Position numbers and translations under genes: made by a program. A model generated the notes under the pieces. The model did not search any database. It worked only from the letters and a program-made list of their open reading frames with translations, and was not told the origin of the DNA. Below are positions 30,214 through 39,400 of a stretch of DNA of 54,149 nt, one piece after another. Each line of letters begins with the position of its first letter. Within the stretch, counting starts at the first letter, position 1. The stretch is from Acidobacteria bacterium UBA2161 (GTDB lineage Bacteria; Acidobacteriota; Vicinamibacteria; Vicinamibacterales; UBA823), in NCBI GenBank assembly GCA_002328835.1, contig DCWN01000038.1, forward strand, positions 23,465 to 77,613, written 5' to 3'.

Positions 30214-32784
30214 TCAGGACTGAAACGGCGTCGCGAAGTCGGCGGCCGCGTCGAACAACCGGATCCGCCGGAGCAGCAGGTCGAGCAAGTAGAGCGCCAG
30301 CGCCGCGACGGCCAGATACGGCCAGAGGGCGACCGGGCGAACGGTACGGGCGCCGTCGACGGCAGCGATCGTTTCGGTCGACGGCGCGAAGACGCCACCG
30401 GTGTCGGCGGCCACGGCTTGCAGCAGCTCGATGTCGGCCGGTCGGAATCGATACTCGTCGGGGTACGACGCCAGCAGCGACCGGCCGGCCTCGGCGCCGT
30501 CGGGCAATTCCACGGAGAACGCCTGGTCGCGCGCGGCGTCGATCGCCACACTGGCCACGTACGAGCCCGGCCCGACACGTTCGGTCTCGATGGCGGCCTC
30601 GCCGCCGTCGCCATCGGTCCACCGGATCGTTGGTGGAGCCTCAGCCGGCCCGGCGGCCGGCGGCAGGTCCAGCGTGATCCGGGCCATGTCGCCCTCGCGC
30701 TTGACCGACAGCGCGCGGGCGAGGTCGTCGGGGCCACGCATCGTCTCACGCACCAGCTGCGTCCAGAACTTGCCGTACCCGGGCCACTGGAGCCATTCGG
30801 TCGCCCAGCGGTTCTTGACATCCGACGTGAAGGCCACGGCGCGCCCGAGCCCGAACTGCCATCGCGCGAGAATCGGGTCGTCCTCGCCGGAGATGAGCAG
30901 CGCCTCGGACGTGTCCTTGAGCTGCGTGCTGACATACCCGCGAAGCGGCGGCGAGGAGGCGAAGTCGATCCCCTTGAACATCTCGACCTGCTTCCGGACG
31001 ATCGGGCTGAACGGCTCCTCGACCAGCGTGGGCTGGGCGGCGCGGCGCGTCTCCTTCGCGAAGATCTGCGGCACTTCCTGCGCGTCCTCGACGACGTAGC
31101 CCCGGCCCTTCCCCCAGTCGGCAATGTTCGCGAGCAGCTCGCGGTCGGCCTCTTGCCCCATCGCCACCGTGGACACCGTCATGCCGGCCTCGGCCATTTT
31201 CGTGACGAGTCCCTCGTAGTCGTCGGGATAGGTCCGGCCGTCCGACAGGAGGATGACGTGCTTCAGGCGGCCCTCGACCGGTTCGAGGCCCAGAAACGCT
31301 TCTTCCAGCGCCGGATACACGTTGGTGTGCCCGCTCGGCATGATCGTGCTGATCTTGTTCTTGATCCACTCACGATTCGACGCGCGCTGGAGCAGCACCG
31401 GCCAGTCGAGACTGTTGTTGAACGCAACGACCCCAATCTGATGATGATCGGCCAGCACGTCGACCGCAGCCTTCGACGCCTCCTTCGACAATTCGATCTT
31501 CTCACCGACCATGCTCCACGACTTGTCGAGCACGATGATGAGGGCGAACTCCTCGGGCCGCTCCTTCACCGTGAAGGTGATCGGCAGTAGCGCCTCGAGC
31601 GCGCTGTCGGCATAGCCCTCCTCGCCGTACATCGCATCGCCGCCCGCCATGACGAAACCGCCGCCTTGATCGCTCACATAGGTGGCCAGCGCCTCCATCT
31701 GGTCGGTCGACAGCGCATCGGCCGCCACGTCGCTGAAGACCACCGCCGCGTACGGCATCAAGCTGTCCGCGTCCTCGGGCAGTGACGCCGGCGTCAGGGT
31801 TTCCACGGCCAGCCCACCCGCCTCCAACGCGTCGGTCAGGAACTGCCGGCTCTCGGCGTGGCCTTCGACGTAGAGCACCCGAGGCCGCTCGACGACGTCG
31901 ACCGATCGGCGGACCCGGTTGTTCTGCGGCAGCGCGTCGCCGGCGACGCGGAGACGAACGACCAACTCGGTCGAGGCGATCTCGTCGAGGCTGGCTTCGA
32001 GCGTCACTTCCTGGAGTCCGGTGCCGAGCTGAATCGATCGGGCGTCGAGCACCGACTCGCCGAGCAGGAGGTCGACGATCGCGGGCGCGTCGGTCTGACC
32101 GTGGACGCGCACGATGACGGGGAACGGTTCGTCGACGGTCGCCACTTCCGGCATCCGAACGTCGTCGACCCAGGCATCGCCCAGATCGCGCGGGTCGAGC
32201 GGCATCGTGTAGACGGCAATTCCCTGGCGCTGGAGCTCGCCGAGGGCCTCGGTCAGCCTCCCGTCGGTCTCGTGACCGTCGGTCATCAGAACGAGGCGCT
32301 TCAAATGGTTCGGCGCGAAGGCACGCGCCGCTTCGCGGACCGCCAGCTCGAGATTGGTCCGCCAGGCCGCATCGGTCGCCGGCGGCAGCGGGGCGTCGAC
32401 CCGGTCGCCGATCGCTTCGATGGCTTCCAGATCGTCCAACGCCCCGGTCGTTCCGGCGAACGTCAGCGCTCGCCAATGGTCGGGCCGGCCCTCGCGCGTC
32501 GCGGCGGCGATCCACTGCGAGGCGGTCGCGGCGGAGGCAGGCGAGACGCTGGCCGACTGATCGAGCAGGTAGACGACCGACAGCCAGCGCCCGGCGCGCT
32601 CCCAGGTCGGCTGCATCAACGCGAAGGTCAGGAACAGCAAGACGAGCGAACGGGCAACAGCCTGCAGCGCGCGCTGGCGCGCCGAGAATCCGGTGAACGA
32701 GTGGCGCTGGGTCCACCAGACCAGCGGCACCAGGGCTACCAGGACGATCGGCCAGTACTGGGCGACGGAAAACTGCATCTTCAC
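30214..32784 (-). CDS. Membrane protein with VWA and glutamine-amidotransferase-like domains
   Basis: An 856-residue protein. Two N-terminal TM helices (PIVLVALVPLVWWT and LVLLFLTFALMQPTW) precede a first VWA-like region with VVYLLDQSASVS near residue 70. A class I amidotransferase-like fold lies around residues 300-400 (VLYVEGHAESRQFL). A second VWA has an intact MIDAS (ALIIVLDKSWSMVGEK near 418) and VILLSDGRTYPDD near 510. A C-terminal TM helix (LAVAALALYLLDLLLRRI) ends it. It belongs to the MoxR-associated set. GTG 32784 or ATG 32778 could be the start. Such proteins are thought to act in envelope assembly or metal-dependent protein contacts. Confidence 0.82.
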   Translation of the reverse strand: MKMQFSVAQYWPIVLVALVPLVWWTQRHSFTGFSARQRALQAVARSLVLLFLTFALMQPTWERAGRWLSVVYLLDQSASVSPASAATASQWIAAATREGRPDHWRALTFAGTTGALDDLEAIEAIGDRVDAPLPPATDAAWRTNLELAVREAARAFAPNHLKRLVLMTDGHETDGRLTEALGELQRQGIAVYTMPLDPRDLGDAWVDDVRMPEVATVDEPFPVIVRVHGQTDAPAIVDLLLGESVLDARSIQLGTGLQEVTLEASLDEIASTELVVRLRVAGDALPQNNRVRRSVDVVERPRVLYVEGHAESRQFLTDALEAGGLAVETLTPASLPEDADSLMPYAAVVFSDVAADALSTDQMEALATYVSDQGGGFVMAGGDAMYGEEGYADSALEALLPITFTVKERPEEFALIIVLDKSWSMVGEKIELSKEASKAAVDVLADHHQIGVVAFNNSLDWPVLLQRASNREWIKNKISTIMPSGHTNVYPALEEAFLGLEPVEGRLKHVILLSDGRTYPDDYEGLVTKMAEAGMTVSTVAMGQEADRELLANIADWGKGRGYVVEDAQEVPQIFAKETRRAAQPTLVEEPFSPIVRKQVEMFKGIDFASSPPLRGYVSTQLKDTSEALLISGEDDPILARWQFGLGRAVAFTSDVKNRWATEWLQWPGYGKFWTQLVRETMRGPDDLARALSVKREGDMARITLDLPPAAGPAEAPPTIRWTDGDGGEAAIETERVGPGSYVASVAIDAARDQAFSVELPDGAEAGRSLLASYPDEYRFRPADIELLQAVAADTGGVFAPSTETIAAVDGARTVRPVALWPYLAVAALALYLLDLLLRRIRLFDAAADFATPFQS

Positions 32785-32833
32785 ATCGGGGCTACGCTCC
32801 GAACCCCCGCGCGGGTCTGCACGGGGGCCCCGC

Positions 32834-32873
32834 TAGCCCCACTCCGACCCGCGCGAGGCGCGCTGTGCGCGCC
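32834..32873 (+). repeat. Partial copy of the intergenic repeat (3' half)
   Basis: AGCCCCACTCCG near 32835 and CGCGCTGTGCGCGC near 32860 match, in order and spacing, the downstream half of the element at 41409-41446. The segment lies in the 129-base gap between two VWA genes. GC-rich palindromic halves make a stem likely here. Confidence 0.5.
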
Positions 32874-32913
32874 TTGATCCAGACCTCGTCTAATCCTAAC
32901 TCCTGACTCCTCT

Positions 32914-34707
32914 TCACACCGTGATCCGGCGGTGGTACGTCCACCACTCGAGCGCGGCCAGGGCCAGGGCCAGCGCCAGCAGATAGGTCCACAGCTCGCT
33001 CGACAGCCAGCGCCCGGGCGGCAGTTCGACCCTGTCGCGACCGGTCTGCGTCACGCCGTTGACGTCCGAAAGTCCGGCCGGCAGGTTCACCGCCACGTAG
33101 GCGCCCGCCGCGCCAGACGACGCCACGTAGAGGCCGGGCGTTGGCGCCTCGAAGAGCGTGGCGCCGAGTCGCGAACGCGCGGGCACGTCCGCGCCGTCGA
33201 TCGTCGCCACCGTCGCGTCGGCCAGCGCCACTTCGATCGTGCCCACCGACCGGCGCAGCGGCCGAGCCTCGCCCGCGAACCAGGTGAGCACGTTCTGCAT
33301 GAACATCGGGAAGCTGGGCCGCATCGCGAAATCGGAGTCGTCGAGCGCGAAGTTCACCGAGACCCACCGTGGCGTCGCCGACCGGGCCACGACGAGCGGC
33401 GTCCCACCCGCTGTCGCGACGACCCGGGTCGCCGCATCGGTCGCGAACTCGAGGTGCCTCGCGCCGACGATCTGCACGTCGCGCATCGACACGAACTCCA
33501 GAATCGGGTGGGCCTCATCCCAGTCCGTCACGCCCGTTTCCGAAGCCCGCAGTGGCGCCACCGCGTCCGAGCCGGCCAGCCACGCCCGGCCCGGCGGCCG
33601 GAACAGCAGCGCGGGCTGGCTCGGCTGAACGAGCGGCGCGAACTCATCGAAGACGTAGAGGTCGACCGCCTCGTCACCACCATAGCGATCCGGCGGCACG
33701 ACTGTGAGGTCGACCCGCGCATCGAGCGCCAGCAGCGTCTCGAGGAAGTCGTTGCCGCTGCTGACCAGCGCAACGCGCAGACCTCGAGGCGGCGGCAGAT
33801 AGTCGACGGCTTCATCGTCGACGGCGAGTGCGTCGCCGTCGGCCGCGACGCGCGCGAGGATCGCACCGCTCGGGCTGCCCTCGATCGCGATCGTGCGAGC
33901 CACGGCGTCGCGCCCCGCAACAGTCACCACCTCCGTCACGCGCGAGTCAGCATCGCTGCCGGCATCCAAGTCGATGGCGATCTCGACCTCCTTCGCGTCG
34001 GTTGAATGATTCGCGACGACCAGCCGCACCTCCGAACCACCCCCATCGCCGCCCGTGACCACCTCGAAATCGGCAATCGCGACGTTGTCGGCCGGTTCGA
34101 AGACCGACAGTGCCCGGGCCGTCCGCGGCAGCGCGAGCCGCGCGACCCCGTCGGAAATGACGATCACCTCGCGGTCGGTCAGATCGAGCTGTGGAAACGT
34201 CGGCCGGGCGGCCGTGGGCGTCATCCGGTCGAGTGCGGCTTCGATCTGCGTTCGATCGGCAGTCATGGCCGTCGCTACGTGGCCGCTGGTGTCGGCGACG
34301 AGGAACCGATCGGCGCCACCGGCGTCGCCGACGAGACGTAGAGCGGCCTCGCGCGCGTGGTCCGAGCGCGTCTGGCCGTCGGCCGTGGCCGCCGCCATCG
34401 TGATCGACGTGTCGACGACGATCACGACCTCGCGCGGCTCACCGGTGATCGCGCCCGCCTCCGGGCGGCCGAGCGCCAGCGCGATGAGCAGCGCGATCGT
34501 GATGGCGAGCAAGAGGGACAGCAGCCGCCGCAGGCGTTCGAGCAGTGACCGGTGCTGATTGTCGACGAGCACCCGCTCCCAGAGCAGCAACGACGCCACG
34601 GCCACGCGCGGGTGCCGCAGCTTGAGGAAGAACAGCGCGATCACCGCCGCGAGGGTGAGTCCGCACAGCCAGGCGACCTGCGTCGCGGTCAGCGCCAGAA
34701 ACGTCAC
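32914..34707 (-). CDS. BatA-like VWA membrane protein
   Basis: A 597-residue protein. The N-terminus has two TM helices (VAWLCGLTLAAVIALFFLKL and LLSLLLAITIALLIALALG) separated by a basic loop, the BatA/TIGR02226 pattern, and FFLKLRHPRVAVASLLLWER. A VWA domain follows with VVIVVDTSITMAAATADG near residue 95; the canonical DxSxS is altered to DTSIT, so metal binding may be weakened. A C-terminal TM (LWTYLLALALALAALEWW) ends it. Its GTG start overlaps the DUF58 stop (GTGA). It should be part of the MoxR-dependent membrane complex. Confidence 0.84.
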   Translation of the reverse strand: MTFLALTATQVAWLCGLTLAAVIALFFLKLRHPRVAVASLLLWERVLVDNQHRSLLERLRRLLSLLLAITIALLIALALGRPEAGAITGEPREVVIVVDTSITMAAATADGQTRSDHAREAALRLVGDAGGADRFLVADTSGHVATAMTADRTQIEAALDRMTPTAARPTFPQLDLTDREVIVISDGVARLALPRTARALSVFEPADNVAIADFEVVTGGDGGGSEVRLVVANHSTDAKEVEIAIDLDAGSDADSRVTEVVTVAGRDAVARTIAIEGSPSGAILARVAADGDALAVDDEAVDYLPPPRGLRVALVSSGNDFLETLLALDARVDLTVVPPDRYGGDEAVDLYVFDEFAPLVQPSQPALLFRPPGRAWLAGSDAVAPLRASETGVTDWDEAHPILEFVSMRDVQIVGARHLEFATDAATRVVATAGGTPLVVARSATPRWVSVNFALDDSDFAMRPSFPMFMQNVLTWFAGEARPLRRSVGTIEVALADATVATIDGADVPARSRLGATLFEAPTPGLYVASSGAAGAYVAVNLPAGLSDVNGVTQTGRDRVELPPGRWLSSELWTYLLALALALAALEWWTYHRRITV

Positions 34708-35591
34708 GTCAGGAACCTGTTCTGGCGGAACACTTGGAGGATCACGTCCTCGAACGGGACCTCGGTTTGCGTGCGCACGTAGCCGAGCTGATATCGGGCG
34801 CAGAAGCGTTCCAGCTCGTCACAGAACTCGGCGTACACCTTCTTGTACGCCCCCAGCAGCGACGGCGTGGCGGCGATGTCGTGCGTCGACCCGGTCTCGG
34901 CGTCGACGAGCTGCAGATCGCCCCGCAGCTCGGGATCGGCGTCGGCCTGGCTGACGACGTGGATCGCGAAGATGTCGTGGTGCGAGAACCTGAGCATGTT
35001 GAGGCCATCCTCGAAGCCGTGCGGATCGAGGAAATCCGACACGACCACCGCGACGCCGCGCGGCCGTTTGCTGCGGCAGAACCTTTCGAACGATTCCTTC
35101 GCGTTCGTCGTGCCCCCCGACGCCAGCTGGCCCAGGAACTTGAACACCTTGAAGATCTGCCCCTTGCCGCGCTGCGACGCCAGCTCGCGCCCCAGGTGGT
35201 CGGTGTAGGGCGTCAGCGTCACGCGGTCGAGGTGCGCGAGCCCGATGTAGCAGAGCGCGGCCGCCACCTGGCACGCGTAGGTCAGTTTCGTGGGGTGGCC
35301 GTCGGCCATCGATCGGCTGCAGTCGACGAAGAGATAGGTCGGCAGGTCCTCTTCCTCTTCGAAGAGCCGGAGCAGCAGCTTCTCGAGCCGCTGATAGGCC
35401 CGCCAGTCGACGCGGCGGAAGTCGTCGCCGGCCGCGTAGGCACGGTGGTCGGCGAACTCCAGCCCCGACCCCCGCTTCCGCGCGCGACGCTCGGCCCGGT
35501 ACTGACCGGCGAAGGCGCGCTTCGACACGATATGGAGGTACTCGAGCTTCTTGAGGAACTCGCCGTCGAAGAGTGTCTCTTCGGTGACCAT
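34704..35591 (-). CDS. DUF58-family protein
   Basis: A 295-residue DUF58 protein, the usual partner of MoxR ATPases. The signature is FADHRAYAAGDDFRRVDWRA near residue 50, followed by a VWA-like fold with YLFVDCSRSMADGHPTK near 85 and AVVVSDFLDPHGFE near 190. It has no TM helices, so it is probably cytoplasmic. The frame is open to 35651, but ATG 35591 gives the standard N-terminus and leaves a 64-base gap to the MoxR gene. Its stop overlaps the next VWA gene's start. Confidence 0.88.
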   Translation of the reverse strand: MVTEETLFDGEFLKKLEYLHIVSKRAFAGQYRAERRARKRGSGLEFADHRAYAAGDDFRRVDWRAYQRLEKLLLRLFEEEEDLPTYLFVDCSRSMADGHPTKLTYACQVAAALCYIGLAHLDRVTLTPYTDHLGRELASQRGKGQIFKVFKFLGQLASGGTTNAKESFERFCRSKRPRGVAVVVSDFLDPHGFEDGLNMLRFSHHDIFAIHVVSQADADPELRGDLQLVDAETGSTHDIAATPSLLGAYKKVYAEFCDELERFCARYQLGYVRTQTEVPFEDVILQVFRQNRFLT

Positions 35592-35655
35592 CACGAACTC
35601 TCGGTGGGTGTCGGCCGGGCGGCCGCGGGCGAACCCGCCGCGGCCGGCCACCGCC

Positions 35656-36651
35656 TCACTCGGTCGGTTCGGGCGTGTTGGTAAGGACGTCCTGGAGGAT
35701 CGTGTCGGGATCGACCTGCTCGGCCTCGCCTTCGAAGTTCAAGAGGACGCGGTGCCGGAGCGCCGGCAGCAGCATCGCTCGGATGTCCTCGCACGACACG
35801 TGTACCCGGTTTTCCAGCAGCGCGCGGATCTTCCCTCCGACCACCAGCGCCTGCGCGCCCCGAGGGCTGGCGCCATAGCGGACGTACTGGTTGACGATCG
35901 GCTGCGCGTAGGGCGACTCCGGATGCGTCGCCAGGGTGAGGCGTATCGCGTACTCCTGGATCGGCCGAGCGATCGGGACTTCCCGAGCCGTCCGGCGCAT
36001 CTCCATCAACTGTTCCCCGGTGAGCACCCGCTCGACGTCAGGTTCGTTGAGCTGCGTCGTCCGGTCGAGAATCTCGTGCAGGCTCTCCATGTCGGGATAG
36101 GCCACCTTCAGCTTCAGGAAGAAGCGATCGAGCTGCGCCTCGGGCAGCGGATAGGTGCCTTCCATTTCCAGCGGATTCTGCGTCGCCAGCACGAAGAAGG
36201 GCAGCTCGAGCTTGTAGGTCCGCTTCCCGACCGACACGCTCTTCTCCTGCATCGCCTCGAGCAGAGCCGACTGGGTCTTGGGTGTCGCGCGGTTGATTTC
36301 GTCGGCCAGCACGATATTGGCGAAGATCGGCCCCTGCTGGAACTCGAGGAACTTCTCGCCCTTCGCGCCTTCCTGGATGACGTTGGTGCCGATGATGTCA
36401 GCCGGCATCAGATCGGGGGTGAACTGCACGCGCGCGAACTTCAGGTGCAGCACGTCGCTCAGCGTGTGGACGAGCTTCGTCTTGCCGAGTCCGGGAATCC
36501 CTTCCAGCAAGACGTGGCCGTTCGCGAGCAGGCTGACGAGGATGCCCCGGACGATCTCCTCGTAGCCGACGATGCGCTTGCCGATTTCGCTGGAGACGAG
36601 CGTGAAGTTGCGCTGGAACTGTTCGATTTGCTGGTCGATGTCAGTGATCAT
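35656..36651 (-). CDS. MoxR-family AAA+ ATPase
   Basis: A 331-residue AAA+ protein. Walker A is LLEGIPGLGKTKLV near residue 50; Walker B is NIVLADEINRATPKTQSALL near 112, with sensor I in FFVLATQNPLEMEGTYPL near 150 and the LPEAQLDRFFLKL segment. MoxR ATPases act as chaperones for assembling enzyme or envelope complexes together with VWA proteins. It overlaps the DUF4175-like gene by 11 bases and is followed by DUF58 and two VWA genes, the classical MoxR/Bat order. Confidence 0.94.
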   Translation of the reverse strand: MITDIDQQIEQFQRNFTLVSSEIGKRIVGYEEIVRGILVSLLANGHVLLEGIPGLGKTKLVHTLSDVLHLKFARVQFTPDLMPADIIGTNVIQEGAKGEKFLEFQQGPIFANIVLADEINRATPKTQSALLEAMQEKSVSVGKRTYKLELPFFVLATQNPLEMEGTYPLPEAQLDRFFLKLKVAYPDMESLHEILDRTTQLNEPDVERVLTGEQLMEMRRTAREVPIARPIQEYAIRLTLATHPESPYAQPIVNQYVRYGASPRGAQALVVGGKIRALLENRVHVSCEDIRAMLLPALRHRVLLNFEGEAEQVDPDTILQDVLTNTPEPTE

Positions 36652-38212
36652 GCTGTCCGCGTGGCCCGACGGCTTGAAAATAGCGCTTGACGAGGTCTCG
36701 GTATGACAACGGGATTGTATCCGGATCGAGCGCGTCGGCCTCCCCGTAGGTGAGGTCCGGCTCGACCTGTTCGTAGGCGATCGTCGATTCCTCGGCCTGG
36801 CTCGGTTGATCGAGCAACTGCTCGCCCGGCTCGTCCTGGGGCGGTTCCCCGAGCTCCATCAGCTCGGGCTGTAGCTCGACCTCCAGGCCGGTCGGCGTGC
36901 CGTACTCGATCTCGTCGCCCGCGCCTGGCGCCGAGAGATCGCCCTGGCCCTGTTCGGCCGACTGCGACCCGGCTTCGCCGGCTTCCATCGACATCGCATC
37001 CTGATTCATCGGTCCCGGCTGCGGCATGCCGGCGGCTGACTGGTCGCCCGACGCCGTCTCCTCGGCCGCCTGCAGCTGCTCCGGATCGTCGCTGAGCGCC
37101 TGCTGGAGCTGCTCGAGTCCCTGGGCGGCGGCCTGGCGCATCTCCTCGCCCTGCTGCTCCTGGGCGAGTTGCTCTAATTGCTGCGCCAGCTCTTCCATCG
37201 CCTGCCGAGCTTCGGTCTCGTCGCCTTCGGCCAATTGCTCGGCGGCGTCCGCCAACTCCTCGGCCAGATCCTCCATCGAACCCTCGGCCTGCTCGGCCAT
37301 CTGCTCGAGCGCGGCCTGGAGCTGCTCGCGCTCCTCGTCGGTCATCGTCTCAGCCAGCTCGCGCAGCTGCTCGGCCGCCCGAGCCAGATCGCTCTCCGAC
37401 AGCGCCTCCGCTAAGCCCTCGTTCGCCGACGCCAGCGTCTCGGCCATGCTCGTCAGCAAGTCCTCCAATTCGGCCAGGTCGAGCTGGCCGTCGAGCAACG
37501 ATTGCAGTTTCTCGAGCTCGGCCCTCGCCTCCTCCTCGATGAGCTGCCCGCGCTGCAACTGGGCCAGCGCCTCGCGCATCTCAGGCGAGAGTTCGGTGCC
37601 TTGAGCTAGCGCGGCGTCGTCCAGCATCCGCTCGATCTCGGACAGCAACATCTGATCGGCGTCGGTGAACGCCACCACCGGCGGTCTCGCCTCAAGCCAC
37701 CCGCGAGTCCACGACAACGGCAGCAGGTTGAGGGTCAGCAGCAAGGCCAGCAGCCCCGCCGCGGTTCGCGCACGCCGCGGCATCGACCAGGCGTACAGGC
37801 GATCGACGTCGAGATCGCGGGCGGTGCCGGCGGCGCGGCGCAGCTGCACGTCGACCCAATCGTTCGACCGGCCTTCCTCGTGAAACCAGTAGGCCGTCGT
37901 CAGCTCGTCGTGCAGATCGGCCTTGCGATCGACCGCGCCGGCGGCGCCCAGCAGGGTCTCTCTGCGGGCGAGGACGGAATACGCATACGCCGCCAGTCCG
38001 ACCAGCCAGAGCCCGACGACGACCGCGATGACGGCCCCGCGCATCGGCACGAACCGGTAGAGCACGCTCAACGAGATCGGCAGGATCAGCGACAGTGTGA
38101 ACCCGTGGAGCAGTTCGCGTGTCACCCGGGCGAAGCGCCGCCGCCGGGCAACCCGGATCAGCGTCTGGACGATACGCTGCCGATCGGTCGTCGGGGAGGA
38201 GCTATCGGGCAT
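36641..38212 (-). CDS. DUF4175-like membrane protein with a very long Glu/Gln-rich coiled coil
   Basis: A 523-residue protein. Two close N-terminal TM helices (LHGFTLSLILPISLSVLYRF and AVIAVVVGLWLVGLAAYAY) are followed by a third (TAAGLLALLLTLNLLPLSW near 155). Residues ~195-400 are an almost uninterrupted coiled coil dominated by Glu, Gln, Ala and Leu (for example AEQLRELAETMTDEEREQL). A low-complexity acidic tail ends with a YRDLVKRYF segment. DUF4175 proteins have this architecture and often lie beside MoxR genes, as here. GGAG eight bases before ATG 38212 supports the start. Likely a scaffold in the envelope complex; that is inference. Confidence 0.7.
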   Translation of the reverse strand: MPDSSSPTTDRQRIVQTLIRVARRRRFARVTRELLHGFTLSLILPISLSVLYRFVPMRGAVIAVVVGLWLVGLAAYAYSVLARRETLLGAAGAVDRKADLHDELTTAYWFHEEGRSNDWVDVQLRRAAGTARDLDVDRLYAWSMPRRARTAAGLLALLLTLNLLPLSWTRGWLEARPPVVAFTDADQMLLSEIERMLDDAALAQGTELSPEMREALAQLQRGQLIEEEARAELEKLQSLLDGQLDLAELEDLLTSMAETLASANEGLAEALSESDLARAAEQLRELAETMTDEEREQLQAALEQMAEQAEGSMEDLAEELADAAEQLAEGDETEARQAMEELAQQLEQLAQEQQGEEMRQAAAQGLEQLQQALSDDPEQLQAAEETASGDQSAAGMPQPGPMNQDAMSMEAGEAGSQSAEQGQGDLSAPGAGDEIEYGTPTGLEVELQPELMELGEPPQDEPGEQLLDQPSQAEESTIAYEQVEPDLTYGEADALDPDTIPLSYRDLVKRYFQAVGPRGQHDH

Positions 38213-38235
38213 GAGATTGACTCCCTACGATACCA

Positions 38236-38637
38236 CTACGGGAGATAGGCGATGGCGTCGATCTCGACTCTCAAACCGGGTGCCGGGAGCGCCGCCACCT
38301 GAACGGTCGTGCGCGCCGGTCGGTGACCGTCGAACATCCGCTCGTAAACGGCGTTCATCTTGGAGAACTCGCCGATGTCGGTCAGGTAGACGCCGCACCG
38401 GAGCACGTGTCGGAGGCTCGACCCTGACGCCTCCAGGATCGCCTGGACGTTCCTGAGCACCTGTTCGGTCTGCTCCGCCACATCGTCCGACACCATCCGG
38501 CCCGTGGCCGGATCGGCTGCGCCCTGCCCCGAAATGAATACGAGGCGCTCGAAGCCGACGCCAGGCGAGTACGGACCCGATGGCGCGGGCAGCCCTGGTT
38601 CGGTGATGAATCTGGGCGTCGACGCGTCGGCTGGCAT
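38236..38637 (-). CDS. RidA-family enamine/imine deaminase
   Basis: A 133-residue RidA/YjgF/UK114 protein. It has the SGPYSPGVGFERLVFISGQG pattern, the Arg of ARTTVQVAALPAPG near residue 108 that binds the substrate carboxylate, and the Glu of RVEIDAIA near 126. RidA hydrolyses reactive 2-aminoacrylate and other enamines made by PLP enzymes. AAGGAGGA before ATG 38637 is a strong ribosome-binding site. It lies between the PIG-L gene and the DUF4175-like gene on the same strand. Confidence 0.92.
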   Translation of the reverse strand: MPADASTPRFITEPGLPAPSGPYSPGVGFERLVFISGQGAADPATGRMVSDDVAEQTEQVLRNVQAILEASGSSLRHVLRCGVYLTDIGEFSKMNAVYERMFDGHRPARTTVQVAALPAPGLRVEIDAIAYLP

Positions 38638-38650
38638 GGGTCGTTCCTCC

Positions 38651-39400
38651 TTACTCAGTGGGTGTGTCGACCAGGAATTTCCGCATCGGCCGCTCGGGCA
38701 GCGTAGGCCCCCAGGCCTGCCGGTAGGCCTCGACCGACAGCAATCGATCGACGTCCGGCTTGCCGAACCAGTGGCGATCCACGGCGAGGTGCTGCGTCCG
38801 GTGCGCGGTGAGCGCGGCGCGCTTCTGCTCGCGCCAGGCCCCGACGTCGATCACGAAGTCGATGCCGGGCCGGTCGGCAAGATCCGTCTGCCGCCCGAAC
38901 TCCCACGGTGGCAGCGACGGCGTCCAGAGCAAGCGCGTGACCTGGTGCGGCGCGGCGTCGGTTCGCAGCCGAGGATCGGCGGCGGCCTGGATCGCATCGG
39001 AGGTGAATCGGCTGATCGCCTTGTGATCAGGATGCCCGGTCAGGCCGTTGGGATCGAAGGTGACGACAACGTGCGGCCGATGGCGGCGAAGCAGATCGAC
39101 CAGCTCGGTGCGGATCTTCTCGGGCTCGGCGTCGGCCAGTTGCTTGTCCTCGTAATCGAGCAGGTAGAGCCGTTGGATGCCGAGAATGTCCGCCGCGGCG
39201 CGCAGCTCGCGCTCGCGCGTGGCCGGCAGCTCCTCAGGCGCACAGAGGGGCGGGTCGCCGCGCTTGCCGGCCTGCCCACGGGTCGCGGTCACCAGGGTCA
39301 ACTCGGCCCCGGCCTCGGCACACATGCGGGTCACGCCGGCGCCGGTGAAGCTCTCGTCGTCCGGATGGGCGAAACTGAAAAGGATCCGCCGGTCGCTCAT
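38651..39400 (-). CDS. PIG-L/LmbE-family zinc deacetylase
   Basis: A 249-residue PIG-L deacetylase. The zinc motif AHPDDE is in FSFAHPDDESFTGAG near residue 11, and the second metal His is in GLTGHPDHKAISRF near 120. The set resembles MshB and BshB enzymes, which deacetylate GlcNAc-linked thiol precursors, but no other mycothiol or bacillithiol gene is in view, so it could act on another N-acetyl sugar. The start overlaps the upstream methyltransferase stop as ATGA, so translation is coupled. Confidence 0.87.
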   Translation of the reverse strand: MSDRRILFSFAHPDDESFTGAGVTRMCAEAGAELTLVTATRGQAGKRGDPPLCAPEELPATRERELRAAADILGIQRLYLLDYEDKQLADAEPEKIRTELVDLLRRHRPHVVVTFDPNGLTGHPDHKAISRFTSDAIQAAADPRLRTDAAPHQVTRLLWTPSLPPWEFGRQTDLADRPGIDFVIDVGAWREQKRAALTAHRTQHLAVDRHWFGKPDVDRLLSVEAYRQAWGPTLPERPMRKFLVDTPTE

